Shown: in pieces, positions 7,939-18,400 of the stretch
How the letters are laid out: each line of letters opens with the position of its first letter
Position numbering within the stretch: position 1 is the first letter of the stretch
Origin: Bacillota bacterium
Lineage (GTDB): Bacteria; Bacillota; Clostridia; Peptostreptococcales; Anaerovoracaceae
NCBI GenBank assembly: GCA_017432345.1
Contig: JAFRJI010000009.1
Coordinates: 1 to 64,000, forward strand
DNA: 64,000 nt
Direction: 5' to 3'
The notes under the pieces: generated by a model
The model's database searches: none
The model's input: the letters and a program-made list of their open reading frames with translations, nothing else
Told to the model about the DNA's origin: nothing
Position numbers and translations under genes: made by a program

Positions 7939-9495
7939 ATGAAAAGCAAACTGAACCTGGACCCGAATAAGGTCGATCATGCTCGTAAAAGTGCGAAAAA
8001 GATCGCTGAGAGCATGCAGGAATTCATCGACCGGCACACGACCGTCAGTACCGAGAGAACCATTCTCAGACTGCTGGGCGTAGACGGAGTCGATGAGGTC
8101 GACACACCGCTTCCGAACGTAGTGGTTGACCAGATCCTTGACGCGGGCGGGCTTCCGAGAGGCGTTGCTTACTGGATCGGAAACGCGATGATTCAGACCG
8201 GCAAAGAGCCGCAGGAAATCGCAGAAGAAATGGCTGCGGGCAACCTGGATATCACGAAGCTGCCGCTGGCTTCCAAAGAAGAGGCTGAAGCGAAGATCAT
8301 GCCGAAGGTGCACGACGCACTAAAGACGATCCGCGCGCAGACCGAGAAGAGAAACGAGTATCTGGCGACCATCGGCGAAGGAAGAAGACCGTATCTGTAT
8401 GTTATCGTTGCGACCGGCAACATCTACGAAGACGTTGTTCAGGCGCAGGCGGCGGCACGGCAAGGTGCGGACATCATCGCGGTTATCCGTACAACAGCAC
8501 AGTCCCTGCTGGACTATGTACCATATGGACCGACGACCGAAGGTTTTGGCGGCACCTATGCGACACAGGAAAACTTCAAGATCATGAGAAAAGCGCTGGA
8601 TGAAGTCGGCGAAGAAGTCGGCAGATACATCCGCCTTTGCAACTACTCATCCGGAATGTGCATGCCGGAAATCGCGGCAATGGGAGCTATCGAGCGTCTG
8701 GACGTTATGCTGAACGACGCACTTTACGGAATCCTGTTCCGTGACATTAACATGCAGAGAACGCTGGTCGACCAGTACTTCTCGAGAGTCATCATCGGTT
8801 ACTGCGACATCATCTTCAACTCAGGCGAGGACAACTACCTGACGACAGATGATGCTTATGAAAACGCGCATACCGTTCTGGCTTCCCAGCTGATCAACGA
8901 GCAGTTCGCGGTTCTGGCGAATGTAAGAGAAGAGCAGATGGGTCTCGGCCACGCCTTCGAAATGGATCCGGAAATCGAGAACGGATTCCTCTACGAACTG
9001 GCACAGGCAATCATGGCGCGGGAAATCTTCCCGAACGCCCCTCTGAAGTACATGCCGCCGACCAAGTACATGACCGGAAACATTTTCAAGGGCAATGTAC
9101 AGGACGCGCTGTTCAACATGATCGCGATCTGGTCGGGACAATCGCTGCAGCTGCTCGGCATGCTGACCGAAGCGATCCACACCCCGCATATGCACGACCG
9201 TTATCTCTCCATTGAAAATGCCCAATATATTTTCAACAACATGAGAGACATCGGCAGTGAAGTATACTACAAGGAAGGCGGAATCATCCAGTCCAGAGCG
9301 CAGCTCGTACTCGACAAGGCGGACAAGCTCCTGGAAGAGATCGTTGAAGAAGGTCTGTTCTCCACGATCGAACAGGGTAAGTTCGGCGGCGTCAAGAGAC
9401 CGCGTGACGGAGGCAAAGGCCTGGCAGGCGTGTGCGTAAAGGATGATGAATACTTCAATCCGTTCATTCCACTTATGTTAGGAGGTGCAGAATAA
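7939..9495 (+). CDS. kamD: lysine 5,6-aminomutase, alpha subunit
   Basis: Large subunit of the adenosylcobalamin- and PLP-dependent mutase that moves the 6-amino group of beta-lysine to C5, giving 3,5-diaminohexanoate. The 518-residue length and sequence (for example the VATGNIYEDVVQAQAAARQG and TEGFGGTYATQENFK segments) match KamD. The subunit forms the TIM barrel and most of the PLP pocket, while cobalamin and the PLP lysine come from KamE. AAAAGGAG lies before the ATG. The 3' end carries the ribosome binding site (GGAGGT at 9481) used by kamE, which overlaps this gene. Confidence 0.94.
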   Translation: MKSKLNLDPNKVDHARKSAKKIAESMQEFIDRHTTVSTERTILRLLGVDGVDEVDTPLPNVVVDQILDAGGLPRGVAYWIGNAMIQTGKEPQEIAEEMAAGNLDITKLPLASKEEAEAKIMPKVHDALKTIRAQTEKRNEYLATIGEGRRPYLYVIVATGNIYEDVVQAQAAARQGADIIAVIRTTAQSLLDYVPYGPTTEGFGGTYATQENFKIMRKALDEVGEEVGRYIRLCNYSSGMCMPEIAAMGAIERLDVMLNDALYGILFRDINMQRTLVDQYFSRVIIGYCDIIFNSGEDNYLTTDDAYENAHTVLASQLINEQFAVLANVREEQMGLGHAFEMDPEIENGFLYELAQAIMAREIFPNAPLKYMPPTKYMTGNIFKGNVQDALFNMIAIWSGQSLQLLGMLTEAIHTPHMHDRYLSIENAQYIFNNMRDIGSEVYYKEGGIIQSRAQLVLDKADKLLEEIVEEGLFSTIEQGKFGGVKRPRDGGKGLAGVCVKDDEYFNPFIPLMLGGAE

Positions 9496-10265
9496 CGGCA
9501 GAATGCAATACAGCAGTAGCTCAGATCGATCTGACGAAAGTAAAGCCATATGGCGACACGCTTAACGATGGTATGACGGAAGTAGCGTTCACGCTGCCTG
9601 TCCCTTACGGTGACGAAGCCAATGAAGCAGCAAAGATGCTGGCCAAGAAGATGGGCCTGGATGAGCCGAACGTTGTCTATGCCAAGGAGATGACCAAGGA
9701 ATACACCTTCTTCGTCGTCTACGGCAAGTGCCAGCACACCGTCGACTACACGACGATCAAAGTCGCGAAGGTCGAGGTCGATGTTATGGACAGACTGGAA
9801 TGCGCGGAGTACATCAAAGAGAACATCAAGCGTCCGGTTGTTATCGTCGGCGCTTCCACCGGTACGGACGCCCATACCGTTGGCATCGATGCGATCATGA
9901 ACATGAAGGGTTTCCACGGCCACTTTGGTCTTGAACGTTATGAAGGCATCGAAGCGTACAACTACGGATCACAGGTTCCGAACGAAGATCTGATCGCTCA
10001 CGCGAAAGAACTTCATGCAGACGCGATCCTGGTATCACAGACGGTAACGCAGAAAGACATCCACATCCAGAACCTGACCAACATGGTCGAACTTCTGGAA
10101 GCGGAAGGTATGCGTGACAAGGTCATCCTGGTCTGCGGCGGTCCTAGAATCTCACACGAACTGGCTCAGGAACTGGGTTATGACGCAGGTTTCGGCCAGC
10201 ACAAATATGCGGAAGACGTCGCATCTTTCGTTTTAACGGAAATTGTTAACCGCAACATGGTATAA
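9492..10265 (+). CDS. kamE: lysine 5,6-aminomutase, beta subunit, with apparent AUA start
   Basis: Small subunit with the B12-binding Rossmann domain. His128 in DAHTVGID ligates cobalt and Lys139, eleven residues later, forms the PLP aldimine, matching the His133/Lys144 spacing I recall for the Clostridium sticklandii protein. The first ATG in frame is at 9573, but it has no Shine-Dalgarno site and would delete the conserved KPYGDTLNDG stretch. Upstream in frame there is no ATG, GTG or TTG. An ATA at 9492 overlaps the kamD stop (ATAA) and sits 5 nt after a perfect GGAGGT, exactly where an ATGA overlap would be expected. I place the start there, giving 257 residues. A sequencing error of one base would explain it equally well. 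Confidence 0.88.
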   Translation: MTAECNTAVAQIDLTKVKPYGDTLNDGMTEVAFTLPVPYGDEANEAAKMLAKKMGLDEPNVVYAKEMTKEYTFFVVYGKCQHTVDYTTIKVAKVEVDVMDRLECAEYIKENIKRPVVIVGASTGTDAHTVGIDAIMNMKGFHGHFGLERYEGIEAYNYGSQVPNEDLIAHAKELHADAILVSQTVTQKDIHIQNLTNMVELLEAEGMRDKVILVCGGPRISHELAQELGYDAGFGQHKYAEDVASFVLTEIVNRNMV

Positions 10266-10330
10266 ATATGGTATAATAAACCATTACATATCATTGGAAA
10301 CTAACACAAACAAACGAGAAAGGTAAAGCT

Positions 10331-11056
10331 ATGTTCAACAAAATCGTAACAGCTGATGAAGCGGTTGCAGGTGTACAGGACGGCATGACCATCATGGTCG
10401 GCGGATTCCTGGGAACAGGATCCCCGGAAGTTCTGATGGATGCACTCGTCAGAAAAGGTGTCAAGCATCTGACTGTAATCGGCAACGACGGCGGTCTGGC
10501 AGAAGGCCAGCCTGCAGGCGAATTCGCAGGCAAAACCCCTAGAGGTATTGGGAAACTTCTGGAGCATCACATGGTAGATCACGTTATCATGTCACACGTA
10601 GGCGTTAACCCTCGTCTGAACGAGCAGTTCGCTGAGGGAACTCTGACTTACACGCTGGTACCACAGGGCACACTGGCAGAGAAGATCAGAGCGGCAGCTT
10701 ACGGACTCGGCGGAGTCCTCACTCCGGTAGGACTGGGAACACCGATGGAAACGGAACTGGATGAGCTCGGCAGAAAGAAGGAAGTTATGGAAATCGATGG
10801 CAAGAAGTACCTCTTCGAGAGACCTCTGCGCGCTGACTACTCTTTCATCAGAGCATCCCTGGCTGACGAATTCGGCAACTACATGTGCTCAAAGGCAACG
10901 AGAAACTTCAACATCGTTATGGCTGGAGCTTCCGACCACACCGTTATTGCAGCAGAAAAACTGGTTCCGGTCGGCCAAGAAGATCCTGACATCTGGCAGG
11001 TTGCCGGCGTACTGGTTGAATCAGTAGTGGAAGGAGAACCAAAATGGCAGATTTAA
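10331..11056 (+). CDS. atoD: butyrate-acetoacetate CoA-transferase, alpha subunit
   Basis: Alpha subunit of a family I CoA-transferase. In lysine fermentation it moves CoA from butyryl-CoA to acetoacetate, releasing butyrate and regenerating acetoacetyl-CoA. The 241-residue protein has the glycine-rich CoA loop (MVGGFLGTGSPE) and the GNDGGLAEG segment. AGAAAGG lies before the ATG. A TATAAT-like box at 10271-10276 in the gap after kamE has no good -35 partner. The beta-subunit gene overlaps the end by 13 nt, indicating coupled translation. Confidence 0.9.
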   Translation: MFNKIVTADEAVAGVQDGMTIMVGGFLGTGSPEVLMDALVRKGVKHLTVIGNDGGLAEGQPAGEFAGKTPRGIGKLLEHHMVDHVIMSHVGVNPRLNEQFAEGTLTYTLVPQGTLAEKIRAAAYGLGGVLTPVGLGTPMETELDELGRKKEVMEIDGKKYLFERPLRADYSFIRASLADEFGNYMCSKATRNFNIVMAGASDHTVIAAEKLVPVGQEDPDIWQVAGVLVESVVEGEPKWQI

Positions 11057-11700
11057 AAGAAAGAATCGCGAAAAGATGTGCGAAGCATTTTGAGGACGGC
11101 GATTTCATCAATCTCGGAATTGGCCTTCCAACTATGGTAGCTGACTATCTTCCGGAAGACGTCATCATCACCTGCCACTCCGAGAACGGATTCGCAGGCA
11201 TCGATATCCTGGCTGATCAGGATACGCTGGACGTGAACATCATCAACTCCGGCGGACAGTATGTCACTGCTCTTCCACGGGCAAAGTATTTTGACACAGC
11301 TGAGTCATTCGGTCTGGTAAGAGGCGGTCACGTAAAGGCGACCGTACTGGGCGCGATGGAAGTTGCTGAGAACGGCGACCTGGCGAACTGGATCATTCCG
11401 GGTAAAAAAGTCGCCGGCATGGGCGGTGCTATGGACCTCTGTGTAGGTTGTCCGGAAGTAATTATCACGATGTTGCACACGCAGAAGGGCGCACACAAGA
11501 TCAAGAAAGAGTGCACGCTTCCGCTGACCGCAGAAAAGTGCGTAACGGCGATCATCACGGAAATGGCAGTCATGCACGTTACCGATGAAGGCATCGTTGT
11601 CACGGAACTGCATCCTGACTACACGAAGGAAGAAGTGCAGGCAGCGACCGGTGTTCCTCTCATCTGGTCACCTGACCTGAAGCCGTACGATGAGACCTAA
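11044..11700 (+). CDS. atoA: butyrate-acetoacetate CoA-transferase, beta subunit
   Basis: Beta subunit carrying the catalytic glutamate, here Glu47 in the S-E-N-G motif, which forms the glutamyl-CoA intermediate. It has the NLGIGLPTMVADYLP segment and a normal length of 218 residues. Its ATG lies inside the 3' end of atoD after a GGAGAA site. It is the last gene of the fermentation operon and a hairpin follows. Other acyl-CoA/acid pairs are possible substrates, but the operon context favours acetoacetate and butyrate. Confidence 0.92.
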   Translation: MADLKERIAKRCAKHFEDGDFINLGIGLPTMVADYLPEDVIITCHSENGFAGIDILADQDTLDVNIINSGGQYVTALPRAKYFDTAESFGLVRGGHVKATVLGAMEVAENGDLANWIIPGKKVAGMGGAMDLCVGCPEVIITMLHTQKGAHKIKKECTLPLTAEKCVTAIITEMAVMHVTDEGIVVTELHPDYTKEEVQAATGVPLIWSPDLKPYDET

Positions 11701-11715
11701 TTAAATCAATTTTTG

Positions 11716-11747
11716 CAAAAGCCGCGGGACCACTCCGTGGCTTTTGT
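11716..11747 (+). terminator. hairpin after atoA
   Basis: A 12-bp stem (11716-11727 with 11735-11746, one G-U pair) whose 3' arm ends in CTTTTG. The U tract is short, so termination may be partial. The hairpin ends just before the Shine-Dalgarno site of the next gene. Confidence 0.55.
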
Positions 11748-11770
11748 TATGGAAAGGGGAGACGAGAAAT

Positions 11771-12982
11771 TTGAAATATGATTTCACGAGCATCCTGGAT
11801 AGAAGAGGTCTGGATGCCATTGCCGTTGCACCGGAAGAAGATCCATACGGCATCGCGCCGCGCGGAAACATCAAAGAAGGATTCGATCTGATCCCGATGT
11901 GGGTCGCCGATATGAACTTTCCGACCGCGCCTGCGATCTGCGAATTGGTCATCCAGCGGGCGGAACATCCGGCGTTCGGGTATTTCAATCTGCGGCCGGA
12001 ATACTTTGACAGCATCTGCAGGTGGCAGGAAACCAGAAACCACGTCACAGGTCTTGAACCGAAGCATATCGGATACCAGAACGGCGTGCTGGGCGGCGTA
12101 CTGAGCGCGCTCAAAGTCCTTTGCTCGGACGGTGACAATGTGCTGGTCCACGCACCGACTTACGTCGGATTTCTGGAGGAAGTCGGACGCGTCGGATATC
12201 ACCTGATCGGAAGCGACCTGAAGAAGGACGCCGATGGTATCTGGCGGATGGACTACGAGGACATGGACCGGAAGATCAAGAAGTATCATATCCATACAGC
12301 GATCTTCTGTTCGCCACACAATCCGACGGGCCGCGTCTGGACCCGGGAAGAGTTGGAAAAGGCGTTCGATGTATTCCGCGAAAACGATGTCTATGTGATT
12401 TCCGATGAGATATGGTCCGACCTGATCATCGACGGGCATACGCATACGCCTTCCCAAATGATTTCGGAAGATGCCAGAAACAGGACGGTCGCTTTTTACG
12501 CGCCGTCCAAGACGTTCAACCTGGCTGGTCTGGTGGGAAGCTACCACATTATTTACAACGACTACCTGAGAGCGCGAATCGAGCGCCAGTCGTCCCTGAC
12601 TGTGTACAATGCACCGAACGTTCTCTCGATGTATGCCCTCATTGGTGCGTATAAAGAGGAGAGCGAAGAATGGCTGGAAGAGCTACGGATCGTGTTGTCG
12701 GAGAACCTGCACTTTGCCTGCGATTTCATCAAAGCGAACTTCAAAGGCGTCGATGTGTCGCTCCCGGAGGGCACATATATGCTGCTTTTGGATTGCGGGC
12801 AGTGGCTCAAGGAGCAAGGGCTGAGCATTGACGAGCTTTTGCTGCGGGGTGTTGAGGTCGGCGTTCTGTGGCAGGACGGCAGACAGTTCAACCGGCCGGA
12901 TTCCATACGCATGAATCTGGCGCTGCCGCATGCGAGGGTGCAGGAGGCATTCCGGCGGCTGGCAAAGTATGCTTTTATATAG
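11771..12982 (+). CDS. PatB/MalY-type PLP enzyme (cystathionine beta-lyase-like aminotransferase)
   Basis: Fold-type I PLP enzyme resembling MalY/PatB C-S lyases, which cleave cystathionine or cysteine to thiol, pyruvate and ammonia. Motifs include ADMNFPTAPAI near the start, SPHNPTGRVW, the SDEIWSDLI aspartate and the Schiff-base lysine 247 in APSKTFNLAG. I chose TTG at 11771 because AAGGGGAG lies 9 nt before it; an earlier in-frame TTG at 11744 falls inside the atoA hairpin. The length is then about 403 residues, normal for the family. It may share readthrough with atoA. The exact substrate cannot be told. Confidence 0.82.
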   Translation: MKYDFTSILDRRGLDAIAVAPEEDPYGIAPRGNIKEGFDLIPMWVADMNFPTAPAICELVIQRAEHPAFGYFNLRPEYFDSICRWQETRNHVTGLEPKHIGYQNGVLGGVLSALKVLCSDGDNVLVHAPTYVGFLEEVGRVGYHLIGSDLKKDADGIWRMDYEDMDRKIKKYHIHTAIFCSPHNPTGRVWTREELEKAFDVFRENDVYVISDEIWSDLIIDGHTHTPSQMISEDARNRTVAFYAPSKTFNLAGLVGSYHIIYNDYLRARIERQSSLTVYNAPNVLSMYALIGAYKEESEEWLEELRIVLSENLHFACDFIKANFKGVDVSLPEGTYMLLLDCGQWLKEQGLSIDELLLRGVEVGVLWQDGRQFNRPDSIRMNLALPHARVQEAFRRLAKYAFI

Positions 12983-12993
12983 AAAAAAGCAGG

Positions 12994-13022
12994 TTGACTA
13001 ATCTTGACTAAAATAGTATAAT
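12994..13022 (+). promoter_or_regulatory. sigma-A promoter for the rubrerythrin gene
   Basis: TTGACT (12994-12999), a 17-bp spacer and TATAAT (13017-13022). It is near-perfect and 47 nt upstream of the ATG. Confidence 0.82.
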
Positions 13023-13068
13023 ATAGACAATCAATCAAGAGTATTAATTAGCAAGGAGGAAATATATT

Positions 13069-13608
13069 ATGAAATGGACATGTTCAGTATGCGGATACAC
13101 TCATGAAGGCGATGCGGCACCGGAAAGATGCCCACAGTGCGGTGTTCCTGCAGAGAAATTCAACAAGGTAGAAGAAGGCGAAAGAGAATGGGCGGCAGAG
13201 CACGTTGTAGGCGTTGCAGCTGGCGTTGATGAAGAAATCATTCAGGGCCTGAGAGACAACTTCAACGGCGAATGCTCCGAGGTTGGTATGTATCTGGCCA
13301 TGTCAAGAGTAGCTCACAGAGAAGGCTATCCGGAAATCGGCCTGTACTGGGAAAAGGCTGCTTTTGAAGAAGCAGAACACGCTGCAAAGTTCGCAGAACT
13401 TCTGGGTGAAGTTGTTACCGATTCCACGAAGAAGAATCTCGAAATGAGAGTTGACGCTGAGTGCGGCGCAACGGCTGGCAAGACAGCTCTGGCTAAGAGA
13501 GCGAAGGAACTGGGCTTGGATGCAATCCATGACACAGTACACGAAATGGCAAGAGACGAGGCAAGACACGGCAAGGCATTTGAAGGACTGCTGAAGAGAT
13601 ACTTCTAA
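13069..13608 (+). CDS. reverse rubrerythrin (N-terminal rubredoxin, C-terminal diiron domain)
   Basis: Peroxide-reducing oxygen-defence protein of anaerobes. The rubredoxin domain is at the N-terminus (C-SVC-GY near residues 5-10 and C-PQC-GVP near 25-30), the reverse of classical rubrerythrin. The ferritin-like diiron domain follows (about 50-179), with glutamate and E-x-x-H ligands in [20 protein letters not shown] and ARDEARHGK. The length is 179 residues. AAGGAGG precedes the ATG, and the gene has its own strong promoter and terminator. AGA-biased codons suggest high expression. Function follows the known revRbr family, which reduces H2O2 with NADH via partner proteins. Confidence 0.9.
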   Translation: MKWTCSVCGYTHEGDAAPERCPQCGVPAEKFNKVEEGEREWAAEHVVGVAAGVDEEIIQGLRDNFNGECSEVGMYLAMSRVAHREGYPEIGLYWEKAAFEEAEHAAKFAELLGEVVTDSTKKNLEMRVDAECGATAGKTALAKRAKELGLDAIHDTVHEMARDEARHGKAFEGLLKRYF

Positions 13609-13634
13609 GCAAAAGCCTGAATAGAAGCAAAAAC

Positions 13635-13666
13635 AAAGAACCGTCATTCATTTGGCGGTTCTTTTC
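13635..13666 (+). terminator. Rho-independent terminator after rubrerythrin
   Basis: Stem AAAGAACCG (13635-13643) pairs with CGGTTCTTT (13656-13664), followed by a T-rich tail. Confidence 0.75.
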
Positions 13667-13718
13667 TTGTGCTCCCGCCCCGGCGGGGCACAGGATAAGA
13701 ATTGCTAATGCACAACGC

Positions 13719-15413
13719 TTATTTGATCTTCTTGCTGATCGTTATCTTGGTCCACTTGCTGTTGAGCGTGCGCTCTGCGGTGGTTTTGCAGGAGCGTGCC
13801 CGGACCTGGTACTTCTTACCCGACTTCAGGTTCTTGATGACGAGCGACTGCTGATCCGTGGAAACGGTTTTCCACTTGGACGTGCCCTTGACTCTGTAAG
13901 CGATCTGATAAGACATGGCGCCGACAGAGGCAGGATCCGCGTTCATATTGACCGTCAATTTCTTCTTGCCGACTTTCACTTTGGCGATGGCCGGCTTTTC
14001 CGGTGGCGCGTTTGGATCCGGTATGGTCACGCCATAATAGCTATCCATAAATTCGGTTCTCGCGTCAATGTAATCGAGGATCTGCTGCTGCTGATCCACA
14101 TCATTGTTCGGCACATCCTTCCACTTGATTCTCTCTGCTTTATACATCTGGCTGGAGACACTGTCAAAGAATGCTTCGAAATGATTCCTGAGGTTGTCTC
14201 TGGACAGGACCGTCTCGCGCAGCTGAACATATCTCGCCAGAATTTCATCAGAGCAATTGTCGAGGAGTCTCTTGAACAGCAAATTGTCCGCGGCAGGAGT
14301 GAAGTCATTCGCAGGAAGGGTAAGGCTTCCATCCCAGTACATTCCCCAGGTCCCATCCATGTCGTAGACGGAAGGGATCCAGCGGACACCGTCATAGGTC
14401 GCCCAGACAATATTCTTCGCCACATTGTCATTGGCGTGGATGAAATAGGTGTACAGCATCACGTCGATCGCCCGGTCGACATCCGTATATTGACTGATTC
14501 CTGCCTTAAATGCTTCGCCGTCATTGGCGTTCAGGAACGCGATGAACTCATTCATGCTTTCAGCCACCCATGCCGTACCGACAGCAGGGTCGTCTTCGGT
14601 GGAGCAGTACTCCAGTTCCCAGCCGCTGCTTTCCACATTGTTGACATCGGTGATGGGCTGCCTCAGGAAGACTGAATCTTTCCAGTCGTCTCCGAACATC
14701 AAAGCCTGTCGAAGCGTTTCGTCTTTCATCCCGAACATCCACTTATCCTTTGGAATGTTCAGGGTATAGAGTCCCAGATACTTTCCGTTCAAATAGAGTG
14801 CGACCGGATAGCCGTCGACGACGCCGCCGTTTGGCAGCGCGTTCAGCTCATCGTCTATGCCTCTGGAATGAACGATCTCATTGAAGATGCGCCCGGAGAC
14901 GACGTTTCGGCTTTGGGAATAGTCAATATAATTTGCCTTCAGACAGTACTTGCTCTGCTTTCCCCAGGCATCGACGATGGCCACTTTGTTTTTGCTTCCC
15001 GACGACTTGATGAACTGGATCGTAAAGTTCTTCTTAGGATAATAAATGGACGAACCACCTTGCCATTTTATAGTTGCGTCGCTTTCAAAGTTCCCATCGC
15101 CAGACATATACGAAATGCTGACCGTTTTCTTCACGGTCTTTGACACTCCATCCAATGACCCGGAAATATCCATGATCGGCATACCGAGATCATCCGGCGT
15201 AAGCGAATCATAATAGAAGCTATGGCAGTCTTTGCAAAAGAATCTGCCGCAGTATGGGATGTCGGCTCCAATGTTTCCTGTCGTTACATCGATCAGTTTC
15301 GGAGAATGCTGATGATCATTAGTATCAGCATCATCAGCAAATACTGTGAGCGGTATCATCACCGCTGCAATACTTAAAACCAGTATCAGGATCTTTACTT
15401 TGAAAGAAGTCAT
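13719..15413 (-). CDS. secreted CotH-kinase family protein with C-terminal Fn3-like module
   Basis: A signal peptide (hydrophobic residues about 7-25, cleaved near VFA-DD) leads to a CotH-type kinase domain at about residues 90-470. Family marks are KWQGGSSIYYPKKNF, LKANYIDYSQSRN and the DMDGTWG metal site. Known CotH proteins phosphorylate spore-coat proteins; secreted versions are common in Clostridia and their targets are mostly unknown. The last 85 residues form a lysine-rich Fn3-like module ending in SKWTKITISKKIK, shared with the 54-63 kb proteins. It is downstream of the 1402-residue surface protein in an apparent two-gene operon (22 nt gap, AGGAGGA before the ATG). Confidence 0.85.
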   Translation of the reverse strand: MTSFKVKILILVLSIAAVMIPLTVFADDADTNDHQHSPKLIDVTTGNIGADIPYCGRFFCKDCHSFYYDSLTPDDLGMPIMDISGSLDGVSKTVKKTVSISYMSGDGNFESDATIKWQGGSSIYYPKKNFTIQFIKSSGSKNKVAIVDAWGKQSKYCLKANYIDYSQSRNVVSGRIFNEIVHSRGIDDELNALPNGGVVDGYPVALYLNGKYLGLYTLNIPKDKWMFGMKDETLRQALMFGDDWKDSVFLRQPITDVNNVESSGWELEYCSTEDDPAVGTAWVAESMNEFIAFLNANDGEAFKAGISQYTDVDRAIDVMLYTYFIHANDNVAKNIVWATYDGVRWIPSVYDMDGTWGMYWDGSLTLPANDFTPAADNLLFKRLLDNCSDEILARYVQLRETVLSRDNLRNHFEAFFDSVSSQMYKAERIKWKDVPNNDVDQQQQILDYIDARTEFMDSYYGVTIPDPNAPPEKPAIAKVKVGKKKLTVNMNADPASVGAMSYQIAYRVKGTSKWKTVSTDQQSLVIKNLKSGKKYQVRARSCKTTAERTLNSKWTKITISKKIK

Positions 15414-15435
15414 TGTTCCTCCTCCTTATCTGGGA

Positions 15436-18400
15436 TCATTCCACAGTGACGGTGATCTTCTTGGATACGCCGTTATGCGCGTAGACGTATACGTCGCAGG
15501 TGCCGGCTGCAACAGCATTGATCGTGCCGCTATTCGTTACCGTCGCGATATTGGCATCCGTGCTCAGATAACGCAGCTTCGGCATGAGTTTCTTCGGCAT
15601 CAGCTTCTTGCCTTTCTTCATAGGCTTAACGCTGGCTTTGATCTTGAAGGTCTGTCCCGCCGCAAGGGTGACGCTTGTCTTCTTCACCGTCACTTTTTTG
15701 GCGTTGGTGAACTTCTTCGTTCCGTTGCCCGCATACGCGCGTACATCAGGGCTTTCCTTGACGTACAGTTTCTCACTGTCTTGCATGATGTAGGCTTTGA
15801 CAGAAGCATTGTAGGATTTACCCTTCTTCAGCTTGCCCTTGGTCCACTTGACGGTGTCGCTGCCTTCGAAGGTCTTGACCAGCTTTCCCTTGAAGAAGAC
15901 ATCGTAGCCGTCAGCGGCCGGTATCTTGGTCCAGGAGATGATCATCTTTTTCTTGCCCTTGGCCTTCATCTTGGCCATGAGCGTTCCCGCCACGGACCAC
16001 TTCGCGTAGACATCGGTATCCTGAGTGATCTCCTGATCGAAATCGAACGGCGTGGTGAGGGCCTCGTCGGCATACCAGCCATCGAAGTCGTAGCCGTCGC
16101 GGGTCGGATCCTCAGGTCTTTGCGCCTTCTTGTGGATCGGTACGATCTGCGGATCGGTTCCGGTGCCGCCGTTGTCCACAAAGGTCACTTTGTATTGCTT
16201 GATTGACCAGACCGCATTATACGCTCTGTTTCCGGTGGAGCCCTTTTCGATGGTGACTTCCTTCGTCGGCGTGCTCAGGTCTGTCCCGAGCCATCCTGTG
16301 AAGTCGTAGTCGATCTTTTCCGGATCATTCAGAGTAACCGTATCAAAAACGGTGTACTTGTCCGGATTCTCTTTTCCAGCCGGAAGGGCGCCTCCGGCAA
16401 GGTCATACGCAATATCATACTTCGTGATGTCCCACTGGGCGTAGAGGGTGATGGTGCTTCCGTTTTCCGGATAGCCAAGACTTTGCCATGTATCCGTATT
16501 GAACTGTGCCCCATCATCAAAGGTCGTTCCGCTGCCATCCGCCTCCGTATCCCAACCTTTGAAGGTCGCGCCGACGAATTCGAACTGGTTGGCGAACAGG
16601 TTCTGCGGTTCATCATAGACCATGTCCTGATCGTTCATCTGGCCCGTTACGCCGTCCGCGTTCGCGTCAAAGTGCACCGTATATACATTGGCGTCAAGGT
16701 GTGTCATCAGTTCCACGGCACCCTGTACCAGGAATGATTGCTTGGCCCCCGTGGTTGTTGTCCATATCGGAGTGGTTCCGCAAGTGGAATAGCCATCAAA
16801 GTGGTATCCTTTGTTGCTCACTACCGTATTGACTGTCACTTCCGCGTCATCCGGCACGAGATCGACAGGGCCCGTTTTGGTGAGCGGCCTAATTTTCTCT
16901 CCGGAGAGCATGACAGAGCAGTCTTCCTCATAGACCGGATCTTTCACGGCACTGATGGTATAGTAATCAAATATGATGTTGATGGCGTCGCTCCCATACG
17001 TGATGTCCCGCGACCATGGCGCATAGATATTCAGATCATCCGGACCATCGCTGGTGTCAAACCAAAATTCATAGTCTCCCTCCGGGAGCGATCCCGCAAT
17101 GCCTGAAGTTGTTGCCGCGGACGGATCAAATACATAGGAACCATCGGTCAGCTCCTGTGCCGGCATAGTGTAGATGTCGCCGCCCTCCTTGCTCACAAGG
17201 TAGAAATAATCGCCCAGACCTTTTACCGGCTCGCTGTCCTTTGTCACCGTAGCGATGATCTGAACTGTTTCGAGCCATTCCGCATTCAAGGCTTTTCCCT
17301 GCGGATCTCCACTTCCATCCAGATCGCAAAGATTGGTGAAATCTTCGCCATCATCATAGAAGGAACCAAATCCGTAACCTCTCCAGCCCTTCAGTGTAGT
17401 GCCGCCTTCGAGTATCCATGGAATGTTCGGACTCTTCAGGTTCTTCAGCTTTTCAATCGTAATGAGTTTTCCCGGCTGATCGAATTCCGCCTTCTGGTTA
17501 TAGGAATAATCCTTGGAAATACCGCCTGTCTCGACTGTGCCGGTTAGAGTAATATAATACGTCTTCGGTTTCCACTGTGCGAAGAGGGTGACCGTATCAC
17601 CATCCTTTACCGTCAGGTTTTTCACTTCCGCCTTATCCGCATATGGGTCTCCCAATCCGTTGGCTTTGGTGTTCCAACCGTCAAATTCGTATCCGGGCAG
17701 GGCGAACCGGTTATCGGAGAGAGTAAATCCGGTATTGCATTCGCACCCCGTCATGTCGGTCATTTCCCCGGTGACCTTTGTAGACGCGCCACGCGGCTGG
17801 TTGCTGTCGAAATGTACGGTGTACTTGCATGGGCGGGTCACGGCTGTCAGCGTAGTCTCTGCGCCGTCGAAGTTCCAATTCCCGTCTTCATCCGTATAAC
17901 CATCCACACCCTTGCTCAACTTTCCATCTGCGTCAGCTACTTGTTTGTTATCCGAATTATTGTAACCCGTGATCAACGTTCCACTTTCCGCGACCGGTGC
18001 TATCAGATTTAACAGATGATCCTGGCCTGCAGTGCCCTCCGCAGATCCCCTCTTGTTATTTCCATTGGTCAGAGTGACAGCTGTCGAAGGTTCCATAGAT
18101 CCTTCTGTGTCGCTGAATTTAAAATCGCCGTAATAAGCAGCCTCTTTTGTCACAGACTGTTCGGCAATCTCCATCGTAACCTGCAAGAGCTTTTCGTCGG
18201 TATCCGTAAACCACGGATAGAACATACCTGTTTGGCTCGACGGATCATTGTTAAACAAAACAACGTCTTTCATTCCATACGTATACCGATCGGAAAAAAC
18301 AGGATCCTTGAGTGCAAAAGTTATTCCGTCTTTTGAGAGGTTTTTGCAAGTCACATCAACTTTGTGCACGGCCTCATTTTTGTCATTCACGACCGTTCCC

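Noticed and set aside
9573-9575. ATG 9573 as the start of kamE
   Set aside because: No Shine-Dalgarno site, and it removes conserved KamE N-terminal residues that are encoded in frame upstream.
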